Assembly (NCBI GenBank): GCA_023427575.1
Contig: JAEZAY010000205.1
Span: 1 to 7,231, forward strand
Reading direction: 5' to 3'
Origin: Bacteroidota bacterium
GTDB taxonomy: Bacteria; Bacteroidota; Bacteroidia; Chitinophagales; Chitinophagaceae
Length of the DNA: 7,231 bases
Each line of letters opens with the position of its first letter. Within the stretch, counting starts at the first letter, position 1. The translations under genes were made by a program, and so were the position numbers. A model generated the notes under the pieces. It was not told the origin of the DNA, did no database searches, and was given only the letters and a program-made list of their open reading frames with translations. Of this stretch, positions 1 through 7,231 are shown one piece after another.

Positions 1-1269
1 GCATTAAACCATGCACTGAAGGCCAATCAGAATGCCAGAAAAGCGCGACTGGATATCTAAAACAGTGAATACCAGATTGACGAAGTGCGTTCAAGAGCAT
101 TGCCGCAGATCAATGGTTCAGCCGCAATAACCTATAACCCTTTGTTGCAGCTTAGCGCCCTGCCAAATATTTTTGGTCCAAATCCAAACCCCGATGAAAC
201 GATCCTGGTGGCTTTTGGTCAGAAATTCAATTCAAACGCAACCATTTCATTGAGTCAGGCCCTGTTTGATAAATCGGTGTTGACCGGTTTAAAAGCGGCC
301 CGTACAACCACTGAATTTTACCGCCTGAATGCTCAGCTAACGGAAGAACAGATCATCGAGCAGGTGGCTACCAGCTATTACCAGCTTCTTGTTCAAAGGC
401 AGCAGGTCAGGGTATTGGATTCAACCATAAAAAATACCGTGCGGGTTCGCGACATCCTGAAAGGTCAGTATGAGAATGGCCTGGGTAAAAAGATTGATGT
501 TGACCGCATGAATGTAAACGTTTCAAACCTGAACAGTCAGCGCCAGCTATTACTGAACAATATCAGTCTGATGGAAAACCAGTTGAAGTTCCTGATGGGA
601 ATGCCGGTCAGCAATTCCATACAGATTCCGGAAACCGAAATGGATAATATAGTTCCGCAGATTGCAGCCGGTGGCGACCAGATCGATCTGAACAACAGAA
701 CCGAGTTTCAGCTTCTTAAACGCCAGGAAGATTTACTGCGTTATCAGCGTGAAGCCTATAAATCCGAATACTATCCTTCTCTTTCACTGAACGGTAATTA
801 TTCCTACATGGGTATGGGCAATAAGCAGCCGGTATTTAAAGGAAAAGCGCAGGGTGTTAACTGGTTCGATGTTGCCAGCATAAGCCTGAATCTGCGAATC
901 CCCATCTTCAATGGTTTTGCGACACGCTCACGGATCCGTCAGGCAGATGTAAGTCTGCGTAAACTGAACGAGGATATCGAAAACACCAGCCTCGCGCTGA
1001 ATCTGGCATATGAGAATGCAAGAACCCAGATCAACAACAGCGTGATCACCCTGAATTCGCAAAAAGAAAATGTGGATCTGGCTGAAGAGGTATATCATAA
1101 TACGGAAAACAACTATAACAATGGCCTGGCATCGCTTACCGATCTGCTGGCTGCGGAAAATTCGCTCACCGAAGCGCAGAACAGTTATTCAACCGCATTG
1201 CTGAATTATCGCGTGGCCGAAATTCAGCTGATTAAAAGCCAGGGCCAGTTAAAATCTTTATTAAACTAA
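1..1269 (+). pseudogene. TolC-family outer membrane efflux protein, 5'-partial, interrupted by an in-frame stop
   Basis: Outer membrane factor of a tripartite RND efflux system: a trimeric beta-barrel with a long periplasmic alpha-helical tunnel. The frame runs from base 1 to TAA 1267-1269 with no frameshift, but codon 20 (58-60) is TAA. Both sides of it look TolC-like: 'ALKANQNARKARLDI' before, 'YQIDEVRSRALPQINGSA' after. The two OEP repeats are visible through matching helix motifs, 'YENGLGKKIDVDR' (codon 157 on) and 'YNNGLASLTDLLAAEN' (codon 372 on). About 20-50 N-terminal residues, including the signal peptide, should lie upstream of the window. The residual open frame could start at GTG 85, but that codon has no ribosome binding site and would give a product without an export signal, so I do not regard it as the true start. 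The adaptor gene follows after 13 bases. The family call is firm; whether the stop is a real mutation or a sequence error is open. Confidence 0.88.
58..60 (+). other. In-frame TAA inside the outer membrane factor gene
   Basis: The codons read GAT ATC TAA AAC AGT GAA. In related TolC-like proteins this helix position usually carries a charged or polar residue, and GAA, AAA or CAA would each become TAA by one substitution. TAA is the normal terminator of the three intact genes in this window, so reassignment of the codon is not a plausible explanation. Confidence 0.85.
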
Positions 1270-1282
1270 CATACTTATAAAA

Positions 1283-2359
1283 ATGAGCAAGCGGGCAATT
1301 AAAAAAACGATCACAACAGTAGTCATCATTGCAGGCGTATTATTCCTGATCAGTTGGGTGCTTACCAGTAACAAAAAGAAAAACGAAGCAAAAACGGCCG
1401 TTGTGTCACAATCGGATGATGCGGTTAGTGTGCGGGTTTCATCCGTATCAAAAGATGTTGCATCCATCGACTATACCACGAACGGAAATTTTGCACCGGC
1501 ACGCCAGATGAATTTTTCTTCGGAAAATTCGGGTCGTGTAGTTAGTGTTTTGGTGGATGAAGGAACATATGTAAGAAAGGGCCAGACCCTGGCTATCATT
1601 AAAACCGATCAGTTAAGCATTGATCTGGAAACCGCGCAGGCAGCCCTGGATAATGCCACTAAAGATAAGCAGCGCTATGAAAACGCGTTTCGTACCGGCG
1701 GAGTTACCCAGCAGCAGTTAGACCAGGTGACCCTGGCTCTGGAAAATGCGCAGGCCCGCGTTGCACAGGCAAAGATCCGTGTGAATGATGCCAATATTCG
1801 TTCGTCTATGAACGGGATCGTTAACAAACGTTTTATTGAACCCGGCGCCGTTGTCTCTCCGGGAACGCAGTTGTTTGAACTGGTGGATGTTTCTTCGCTG
1901 AAGCTGAACATCACGGTGGATGAAGCGCAGGTTGCCCGTTTGAAAGTGGGTGATAAGGTAACCGTGAAAGCAAGCGTTTATCCTGATAAGGAATTCACCG
2001 GGGTGATTAATTTCATTGCTGCGAAAGCCGATAATTCATTGAATTTTCCGGTCGAAATAAATATCCCCTCCAATCCCGATAACATGCTGAAGGCAGGTAT
2101 GTATGGCACTGCTTATTTTAAAGGAAACAGCCAGATTCAATCGCTGTTCATACCAAGAACCGCATTCGTTGGAAGCGTGGCATCCGGGCAGGTATTCGTT
2201 GTCTCCGACAGTTCAACCGCTAAATTATTATCTGTTACGGCAGGCAGAGTGGTAGGTGATAAAGTGGAAATTCTTGACGGACTTTCTGAAGGGGATAAAG
2301 TGATCACCAGTGGACAGATTAATCTTTCGGACGGAAGCAGGGTATCAGAAATTAAATAA
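1283..2359 (+). CDS. RND efflux periplasmic adaptor subunit (HlyD/AcrA membrane fusion protein family)
   Basis: Periplasmic adaptor that bridges the inner-membrane pump and the outer-membrane channel. It has 358 residues, usual for the family. A single N-terminal membrane helix (about 10-28, after 'MSKRAIKK') anchors it. There is no cysteine in the whole protein, so it is not a lipoprotein as AcrA is. Domain order: first half of the lipoyl domain (about 83-110, 'GRVVSVLVDEGTYVRKGQ'), alpha-helical hairpin (about 113-170, with similar heptads 'LETAQAALDNA' at 115 and 'LENAQARVAQA' at 153), second lipoyl half (about 175-200, 'GIVNKRFIEPGAVVSPGTQ'), beta-barrel (about 205-280, 'DEAQVARLKVGDKVTVKA') and a membrane-proximal domain ending in 'LSEGDKVITSGQINLSDGS'. 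The short hairpin implies tip-to-tip contact with the channel. ATG 1283 has an A-rich leader without Shine-Dalgarno, and lies 13 bases after the channel gene, which implies co-transcription. Substrate is unknown. Confidence 0.95.
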   Translation: MSKRAIKKTITTVVIIAGVLFLISWVLTSNKKKNEAKTAVVSQSDDAVSVRVSSVSKDVASIDYTTNGNFAPARQMNFSSENSGRVVSVLVDEGTYVRKGQTLAIIKTDQLSIDLETAQAALDNATKDKQRYENAFRTGGVTQQQLDQVTLALENAQARVAQAKIRVNDANIRSSMNGIVNKRFIEPGAVVSPGTQLFELVDVSSLKLNITVDEAQVARLKVGDKVTVKASVYPDKEFTGVINFIAAKADNSLNFPVEINIPSNPDNMLKAGMYGTAYFKGNSQIQSLFIPRTAFVGSVASGQVFVVSDSSTAKLLSVTAGRVVGDKVEILDGLSEGDKVITSGQINLSDGSRVSEIK

Positions 2360-2386
2360 TCCGAAGCCCGGCCCGGCCGGTTCGGG
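2360..2386 (+). other. GC-rich hairpin between adaptor and pump genes
   Basis: CCGAA (2361-2365) pairs with TTCGG (2381-2385). After a 2-base bulge (GC), CCGG 2368-2371 pairs with CCGG 2377-2380 around a 5-base loop. T2360 and G2386 can add a wobble pair. No T run follows (GTATAAAAATC), so it is not a normal intrinsic terminator. It begins immediately after the adaptor stop and ends 15 bases before the pump ATG, where it could affect message stability or pump translation. Confidence 0.6.
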
Positions 2387-2401
2387 TATAAAAATCAGAT
2401 A

Positions 2402-5400
2402 ATGAAAATTGCAGAGATATCAATAAAACGGCCCACCATCGTAATCGTGTTATTTACGGTGCTTACCCTGGGCGGACTCTTAAGTTATTCTTTACTTAAC
2501 TATGAATTGCTACCAAAGTTTTCACCTTCGGTAGTGGCAGTCACCACGGTTTATCCGGGTGCCTCCCCCTCGGAAGTCGAAAATACCGTGTCAAAGGAAA
2601 TTGAAGATGCGGTTTCATCGATGGAGAATATCAAGAAGCTGGAAACAAAGTCTTTTGAGAGTTTATCAACAGTGGTTATCACACTTCATAATGGTACCGA
2701 TGTAGACTATGCACTGAATGATGCGCAGCGCCGGATCAACGCGATCTTAAAAGATCTTCCGGAAGATATTGACCCTCCATCGCTGAATAAATTTTCACTG
2801 GATGACCTGCCGATCATGACTCTTTCGGCTTCCGCTAAGATGGATGAATCATCTTTTTATGATCTGATGGACAAGCGGATCGCGCCCATTTTGTCGAGGG
2901 TGAACGGAGTTGCGCAGGTAAATCTGATCGGTGGTCAGGAGCGGGAGATCCAGGTAAGTGTGGATGCCGATCGTTTGGAAGGATATGGATTATCACTGCT
3001 GCAGGTTCAGAACGCGATCCTTAGTTCGAACCTTGACTTTCCTACCGGTAGTGTACAAACGCGGGAACAGGATATCCTGATCCGCTTATCGGGCAAGTAT
3101 AAAACTGTGGCGGAATTGCGCAACCTGGTAATTGCCACCAGAACAGGGGCCCAGGTTCGTTTAAGTGATGTGGCCGATGTGCAGGACGCGCAGAAAGATG
3201 TGGAGAAACTCGCTCGGGTAAACCAGCAGGCTGCCATTGCCGTACAGGTGTTGAAACAATCGGATGCCAATGCGGTATCTATCAGCCAGGATATTCAAAA
3301 GATGATTAAACAGATGGAACTGGATTATGCCGGTTCCGGGCTTGCCATCACCATTGCAAACGATAGTTCGGTATATACGCTTGCTTCCGCAAATGCGGTA
3401 ATCTTCGACCTGTTTATTGCTATTTTGCTGGTGGCTTTTGTAATGCTGTTCTTCCTTCACAGTGTGCGGAACGCATTGATTGTAATGGTGGCCATTCCGG
3501 CTTCTCTGGTAGCCACATTTATATTTATGTACCTGCTGGGATATTCTCTGAACCTGATGTCGCTGCTGGCCCTTTCGCTGGTGGTTGGTATCCTGGTGGA
3601 TGATGCCATTGTGGTACTTGAAAATATTTACCGGCATATGGAGATGGGCAAGAACCGGGTTCGCGCGGCATATGATGCCACGAAAGAAATCGGGTTTACG
3701 GTAACTTCCATCACCCTGGTTATCGTGGTGGTATTTCTTCCCATTGCACTGAGTTCCGGTTTGGCGGCTGATATTATCAAACAGTTTGCGGTAACTGTAG
3801 CCATTGCTACGCTGATGTCGCTTTTGTCTTCGTTTACCATTGTTCCCTGGCTTTCATCCCGCTTCGGTAAGCTGGAAAAAATCACGGGTAAAACTTTCTT
3901 CGGAAGAATTATTCTTGGTTTTGAAAACGGACTGAATCGTTTTACACGCTGGATCACCGGTATACTCACCTGGTCGCTGGCCCATAAAAAATCCGCGTTG
4001 GGTATGGTGCTGGTTCTGTTATTCGCTTCTTTTTATTTACTGGGAGCGGGTTATATCGGGGCCGAGTTCTTCGCCAAAAGCGACAGAGGCGAATTCCTTG
4101 TTCAGATTGAATTGCCCAAAGACGCATCCATTGAACAAACAAATTCGATGACGCAAAAAGCCGAAAACTATCTGAAGAATAAACCTGAGATCACCAAGCT
4201 GATTACGATGGTCGGCCAGTCGAGCGACGGAATGGGAGCTTCAAGGGCAACGGCTTATAAATCGGAAATATCGGTTCAAATGGTACCGAAAAATGAAAGA
4301 GAAGATGAGTCGAATATTTATGCAGCGAAAATAAAACGGGAGCTCGAACCCATACTGGTAGGTGCAAAAGTTAAAACGGTTCCGGTGAGCATACTTGGTT
4401 CAGCGGAACTCGCTCCCCTGGCATTGGTTGTTACGGGGCCTGAGTTGGACAGCGTTATGTCTTTCGCCAATGCAGCCATGGAACAGTTGAAGACTGTAGA
4501 CGGCGCTACTGAAATGAAACTTTCGGTGGAAGCAGGAAACCCGGAGATCAATGTGCAGGTAGATCGTGATAAGATGGCTTCTTTAGGTCTCTCCTTAGCT
4601 ACAGTAGGAGCTACCATGCAAACGGCATTCAGCGGAAATACGGATGGCAAGTTCCGCCAGGGTGAATATGAATACGATATTAATATCCGATATGGATGTT
4701 TTAACCGGAAAAATATTGAAGACGTTAGCAATCTGCTGTTTGTAAATGATAAAGGTGAGCAGATCCGGCTTTCCCAGTTCGCTGAGATTGTTCAGAGCTC
4801 CGGTCCGAGCCAGTTGGAGCGTAGGGATAAAAGTACTTCTGTAACCGTACAGGCCCAAACTGTAGGCCGTCCTACCGGAACGGTTGCACAGGAATGGGAG
4901 GCGAAATTCCAGCAGCTTCCAAAACCTGCAGGTGTTAGTTATCTCTGGAGCGGCGACATGGAAAATCAAAGTGAGGGTTTCGGTTCTCTTGGTATTGCAC
5001 TGATTGCCGCTATAGTACTTGTTTACCTGATCATGGTGGCTTTGTATGACAGCTTCGTTTATCCATTTGTGGTACTGTTTTCAATTCCATTGTCGATCAT
5101 CGGAGCATTGCTGGCACTGGCATTGACGAATAATTCACTGAACCTATTTACGCTGTTGGGATTGATCATGCTGATTGGACTGGTAGCCAAAAATGCCATC
5201 CTTCTGGTTGATTTTACCAATCAGCGGAAAGCGGAAGGAGCAAGCACTTATCAGGCGCTGATCGACGCGAATCATGCCAGATTGCGTCCGATCCTGATGA
5301 CGACCATCGCCATGGTTATCGGAATGCTGCCGATCGCGCTTGCTTCAGGTGCAGGTGCCGAGTGGAAGAACGGACTGGCATGGGTTATCATTGGTGGTTT

Positions 5401-5575
5401 GCTAAGCTCGCTGTTCCTGACCCTGATCGTTGTTCCGGTGATCTATTCCATTTTCGACAAACTGATCAACCGGATTAACCGGGGCAAAAAGCAGCAGCCA
5501 ATCGAAGATCTGATGGTGGCGGATTATGAGCTTTTACCGCTTCATGAAGAAAGATTTGAAAAGGAACATGTTTAA
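2402..5575 (+). CDS. RND efflux transporter permease subunit (AcrB/HAE-1-like)
   Basis: Inner-membrane, proton-driven pump of the resistance-nodulation-division superfamily, working as a trimer with the adaptor encoded upstream. At 1057 residues it is full length. It shows the duplicated layout: TM1 (about 13-33), a large periplasmic porter/docking loop, TM2-TM6 (about 332-485), TM7 (about 532-552), a second periplasmic loop, then TM8-TM12 (about 864-1018). The proton relay is intact: D400-D401 in TM4 ('GILVDDAIVVLENIYRH'), K930 in TM10 ('IGLVAKNAILLVDF'), R960 and T967 ('RLRPILMTT') near and in TM11, matching AcrB D407/D408, K940, R971 and T978. Other family marks are 'IKRP' at the N-terminus and 'YPGASPSEVE' in the first loop. 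The length and overall pattern favour the amphiphile/multidrug branch rather than the CusA metal branch, but the substrate is not determinable. ATG 2402 has an A-rich leader and no Shine-Dalgarno. The C-terminal tail after TM12 is polar and charged. Confidence 0.96.
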   Translation: MKIAEISIKRPTIVIVLFTVLTLGGLLSYSLLNYELLPKFSPSVVAVTTVYPGASPSEVENTVSKEIEDAVSSMENIKKLETKSFESLSTVVITLHNGTDVDYALNDAQRRINAILKDLPEDIDPPSLNKFSLDDLPIMTLSASAKMDESSFYDLMDKRIAPILSRVNGVAQVNLIGGQEREIQVSVDADRLEGYGLSLLQVQNAILSSNLDFPTGSVQTREQDILIRLSGKYKTVAELRNLVIATRTGAQVRLSDVADVQDAQKDVEKLARVNQQAAIAVQVLKQSDANAVSISQDIQKMIKQMELDYAGSGLAITIANDSSVYTLASANAVIFDLFIAILLVAFVMLFFLHSVRNALIVMVAIPASLVATFIFMYLLGYSLNLMSLLALSLVVGILVDDAIVVLENIYRHMEMGKNRVRAAYDATKEIGFTVTSITLVIVVVFLPIALSSGLAADIIKQFAVTVAIATLMSLLSSFTIVPWLSSRFGKLEKITGKTFFGRIILGFENGLNRFTRWITGILTWSLAHKKSALGMVLVLLFASFYLLGAGYIGAEFFAKSDRGEFLVQIELPKDASIEQTNSMTQKAENYLKNKPEITKLITMVGQSSDGMGASRATAYKSEISVQMVPKNEREDESNIYAAKIKRELEPILVGAKVKTVPVSILGSAELAPLALVVTGPELDSVMSFANAAMEQLKTVDGATEMKLSVEAGNPEINVQVDRDKMASLGLSLATVGATMQTAFSGNTDGKFRQGEYEYDINIRYGCFNRKNIEDVSNLLFVNDKGEQIRLSQFAEIVQSSGPSQLERRDKSTSVTVQAQTVGRPTGTVAQEWEAKFQQLPKPAGVSYLWSGDMENQSEGFGSLGIALIAAIVLVYLIMVALYDSFVYPFVVLFSIPLSIIGALLALALTNNSLNLFTLLGLIMLIGLVAKNAILLVDFTNQRKAEGASTYQALIDANHARLRPILMTTIAMVIGMLPIALASGAGAEWKNGLAWVIIGGLLSSLFLTLIVVPVIYSIFDKLINRINRGKKQQPIEDLMVADYELLPLHEERFEKEHV

Positions 5576-5651
5576 TGGATTTTGAATAATTTTTAATACA
5601 GGCTTTGGTAAAGTTTAGATAAGACAGGATTTAGTTACAGGTTGGATTTAC

Positions 5652-5679
5652 AGGAGGAGCGAAAGCTCCTCTTTTTTTT
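5652..5679 (+). terminator. Intrinsic terminator of the efflux operon
   Basis: GAGGAGC (5654-5660), GAAA tetraloop (5661-5664) and GCTCCTC (5665-5671) form seven Watson-Crick pairs, extended by a G-T and an A-T pair. A run of eight T (5672-5679) follows. The stem lies 76 bases after the pump stop codon. It should end the channel-adaptor-pump transcript and separate it from the peptidase gene. Confidence 0.88.
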
Positions 5680-5682
5680 GGC

Positions 5683-5698
5683 TTAATTGGCTAATTTG
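5683..5698 (+). repeat. 16-bp direct repeat, copy 1
   Basis: TTAATTGGCTAATTTG lies between the terminator T run and the peptidase start codon, and is identical to 7106-7121. The local sequence also looks like a weak 9-base tandem (TTGGCTTAA, TTGGCTAAT, then TTGCC) from 5678. It resembles the short AT-rich intergenic repeats of the GCTAATTTG type that I recall from Bacteroidota genomes; that resemblance is from memory and not checked. Confidence 0.75.
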
Positions 5699-5705
5699 CC
5701 TTTCA

Positions 5706-7109
5706 ATGAGATATAATATAATTGCAGTATGGTTGCTTTTGAGCTTCAGCGCATCCGCGCAGGAAGGTATTAAAGCAGATGAATTTTTAAATCATGTTCA
5801 ATTTTTAGCCGCCGATAAATTAAAAGGCAGATTTCCCGGCAGTGCCGGAAATAAAAAGGCTGCGAACTACATCAAAAAACATTTCGAAAAATCCCGGATT
5901 CGCCCGATCGGGCCATCTTATTTTCAGGAGTTTGAGATTGTGCAGCGCCTGGATCCGGGACCTAAGAACAAGCTCCCGGGAATGGAAGGACTGCGCTGGA
6001 AGCTAAATTCCAACTTCAGTGTTTTTTCCTATAGCGCGAACAAGGAAGCATCTGCACCACTTGTATTTGTAGGTGACAGCCTTTCATTACTTGAAAATAG
6101 ATCCCTTATTAAAAATCACTGGGTCCTTTTATTGCGGCAGAACCGGTCGGTTTCATTGAATGATTATGCGCTGGCTAAAAAAGCATCCGATTTGGGTGCA
6201 AGCGGAGTTATTTATTATAATGCCGCTACCGATACCAGCGATGAACTGGTGCGCCTTCGGCCGGGAAGATTTCAGCGTTTAAATATTCCTGTTATACATG
6301 TAAGCCAGGATGCACTGAAAAAAATCATGCAGGCGTATTTTTCACAGGCGCGGGTTCCGGATAAAGCGGGATTGATTTCCGAACAGCCATTTTCCGCACG
6401 GATTCAGGTGCTCGAAAAAAAGGTGAAAACCAACAATGTTATCGGGATCATAGAAAGTGAGGATGATCAGTTTAAAAATGAGTTTATCGTAATTGGCGCC
6501 CACTATGATCATCTTGGCATGGGCGGGCCGGGAACAGGTACCCGGAAGCCTGGAGTAAGGGCCATTCATAACGGAGCCGATGACAATGCTTCGGGAACTT
6601 CTGCATTGCTGGAGATTTCAGAAGAGCTGAAAAAACACCAGAAAGGTTTAAAACGCAGTGTGATTGTAGTGGCTTTTGGCGCAGAGGAGGGCGGGCTTTT
6701 AGGTTCTGCCTACTTTGTAAATAAGCCGCCGGTTCCAAAAGAAGCAATAAGGCTGATGATTAATATGGATATGGTGGGAAGACTGAATTCGGAAAATCAG
6801 CTATACATGGGTGGAGCAGGAACATTTCCCGGGGGCGAGGAATTTATGAAAAATATGGGGGAAGATACCGGTCTGAATCTGGTTGTTCATGCTGGGGGCG
6901 TGGGTGGATCGGATCATGTTTCCTTTTATCGGGCCGGGATTTCGGTGCTTGGTTTACATACGGGCGGGCATCCGCAATATCATACACCAGAAGACGATGC
7001 AAATCTGATCAATGCGAAAGGCGCGGAACAGGTGAGCCGTTATATTTTTAAAGTTCTGCTGGCCCTGGCATCCGGAACCCAGGAAATCTATTTTATTCAG
7101 CAGGATTAA
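5706..7109 (+). CDS. Secreted M28-family zinc metallopeptidase (aminopeptidase-like) with PA insert
   Basis: Predicted exported peptidase, likely an aminopeptidase acting in the periplasm or outside the cell. Residues 1-18 form a signal peptide, with hydrophobic core 'IIAVWLLLSF' and cleavage at SASA|Q. A PA-like region of roughly residues 115-235 ('APLVFVGDSL', 'LGASGVIYYNA', 'LNIPVIHVS') is inserted before the catalytic core, as in many M28 enzymes. The di-zinc site is complete: H266 and D268 ('GAHYDHLG'), bridging D293 ('GADDNASG'), catalytic E327 and ligand E328 ('FGAEEGGLLGS'), D355 ('NMDMVGR') and H426 ('YHTPEDD'). The length of 467 residues is normal for PA-containing M28 proteins. No C-terminal sorting domain or lipobox is seen. 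ATG 5706 immediately precedes the signal peptide and has no Shine-Dalgarno. A terminator separates it from the efflux operon, and no functional link between the two is apparent. Substrate specificity cannot be told. Confidence 0.95.
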   Translation: MRYNIIAVWLLLSFSASAQEGIKADEFLNHVQFLAADKLKGRFPGSAGNKKAANYIKKHFEKSRIRPIGPSYFQEFEIVQRLDPGPKNKLPGMEGLRWKLNSNFSVFSYSANKEASAPLVFVGDSLSLLENRSLIKNHWVLLLRQNRSVSLNDYALAKKASDLGASGVIYYNAATDTSDELVRLRPGRFQRLNIPVIHVSQDALKKIMQAYFSQARVPDKAGLISEQPFSARIQVLEKKVKTNNVIGIIESEDDQFKNEFIVIGAHYDHLGMGGPGTGTRKPGVRAIHNGADDNASGTSALLEISEELKKHQKGLKRSVIVVAFGAEEGGLLGSAYFVNKPPVPKEAIRLMINMDMVGRLNSENQLYMGGAGTFPGGEEFMKNMGEDTGLNLVVHAGGVGGSDHVSFYRAGISVLGLHTGGHPQYHTPEDDANLINAKGAEQVSRYIFKVLLALASGTQEIYFIQQD

Positions 7110-7121
7110 TTGGCTAATTTG
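7106..7121 (+). repeat. 16-bp direct repeat, copy 2
   Basis: This is an exact copy of 5683-5698. It begins within the last codons of the peptidase gene and includes its TAA stop (7107-7109). The two copies thus bracket the peptidase coding region almost exactly. Confidence 0.75.
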
Positions 7122-7128
7122 TTAGCCA
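7111..7128 (+). other. Hairpin just after the peptidase stop codon
   Basis: TGGCTAA (7111-7117) and TTAGCCA (7122-7128) can form seven pairs around a TTTG loop. Its left arm is part of repeat copy 2. No T run follows on the + strand (TTGGTGTCC), so it may protect the mRNA 3' end or act as a weak terminator; a standard intrinsic terminator is not supported. Confidence 0.5.
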
Positions 7129-7153
7129 TTGGTGTCCGGGTAAAAGGTATTCC

Positions 7154-7231
7154 TCCGGGCCTCGGAAAAAATCCGTTAAGAAAATTGAAACGGACGGCGT
7201 AAAATAAAAACAGTTGTTACCGAAGCCCGGA
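7154..7231. repeat. Imperfect inverted repeat, GC-rich arms, possibly running past the window end
   Basis: The arms TCCGGGCCTCGG (7154-7165) and CCGAAGCCCGGA (7220-7231) pair at 11 of 12 positions across 54 bases. The right arm shares CCGAAGCCCGG with 2361-2371. The right arm reaches the last base, so the full extent is unknown. It could be a small dispersed palindromic element, a structured RNA or chance; I cannot decide among these. Confidence 0.4.
7166..7194 (-). terminator. Possible intrinsic terminator for a - strand gene beyond the window
   Basis: Read on the - strand, TCCGTT, an 11-base loop and AACGGA form a six-pair stem, with a G-T pair outside, followed directly by six T (the complement of 7166-7171). 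The stem is short and the loop long, so it is a weak candidate. If real, it implies a convergent gene to the right of the window. Confidence 0.35.

Noticed and set aside
58..60. TAA read through by an altered genetic code or programmed recoding
   Set aside because: TAA ends the intact genes in this window at sensible positions, and no special downstream structure or known recoding signal is visible.
85..1269. GTG at 85 as the true start of the outer membrane factor
   Set aside because: No ribosome binding site or leader is seen, there is no signal peptide, and TolC-like sequence continues upstream in the same frame to base 1.
3161..3637. Open frames on the - strand opposite the pump, adaptor and peptidase genes, the longest being this 158-codon one, with others such as 4318-4731 and 4595-4969
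   Set aside because: They lie fully inside strongly supported + strand genes, have compositions rich in H, Q, R or S/T with no recognisable domain, and are by-products of the opposite coding strand.
2402..5575. Heavy-metal (CusA/CzcA) RND pump
   Set aside because: The protein lacks the metal-relay methionine pattern I would expect and matches the AcrB-like layout; the metal branch is not positively supported.
5581..5640. Promoter for the peptidase built from TTTG at 5581 or 5604
   Set aside because: No TAnnTTTG match sits at the usual spacing; TAAAGTTTAG at 5609 is only a partial match, and a transcript from here would meet the terminator.
5692..5698. TAATTTG as a -7 promoter element for the peptidase
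   Set aside because: It is one base short of the consensus, belongs to a repeat also found after the gene, and has no -33 element at proper distance.
2402..7109. Peptidase as a fourth gene of the efflux operon or as part of a new defence or export system
   Set aside because: A strong terminator and a 130-base gap separate them, and M28 peptidases are common single genes in Bacteroidota with no known role in RND efflux.

Overview
The window suggests a member of the Bacteroidota, probably in the Sphingobacteriales, Chitinophagales or Cytophagales range. The evidence is the A-rich gene leaders with no Shine-Dalgarno sequence, the 'SASA-Q' type signal peptide, and a tripartite RND efflux operon in outer membrane factor, adaptor, pump order with proteins of Bacteroidota character. 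The assignment is an inference from style; no marker gene is present. All real genes are on the + strand.

Region by region: (1) Positions 1-1269 hold most of a TolC-type outer membrane factor whose start lies before the window. Its reading frame is open from base 1 except for one in-frame TAA at 58-60, in the middle of an otherwise continuous TolC-like segment. (2) Positions 1283-2359 encode an HlyD/AcrA-type periplasmic adaptor anchored by one membrane helix. (3) Positions 2402-5575 encode a full-length RND inner-membrane pump with the proton-relay residues intact. A GC-rich hairpin lies between adaptor and pump genes. (4) A strong intrinsic terminator at 5652-5679 closes the operon. (5) Positions 5706-7109 encode a secreted M28-family zinc peptidase with an apparent PA insert, flanked by two exact copies of a 16-bp repeat. 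(6) The last 122 bases are intergenic and carry a hairpin, a GC-rich inverted pair related to the adaptor-pump hairpin, and a possible terminator for an unseen gene on the - strand.

The first three genes should together form a proton-driven pump spanning both membranes and exporting drugs, detergents or other amphiphiles; the substrate cannot be read from sequence. If the TAA is real, the outer membrane channel is broken and the adaptor and pump would need another TolC-like partner. The peptidase looks like a separate transcription unit. I see no undescribed multi-gene system here; the unusual points are the interrupted channel gene and the repeat and hairpin structures between genes.
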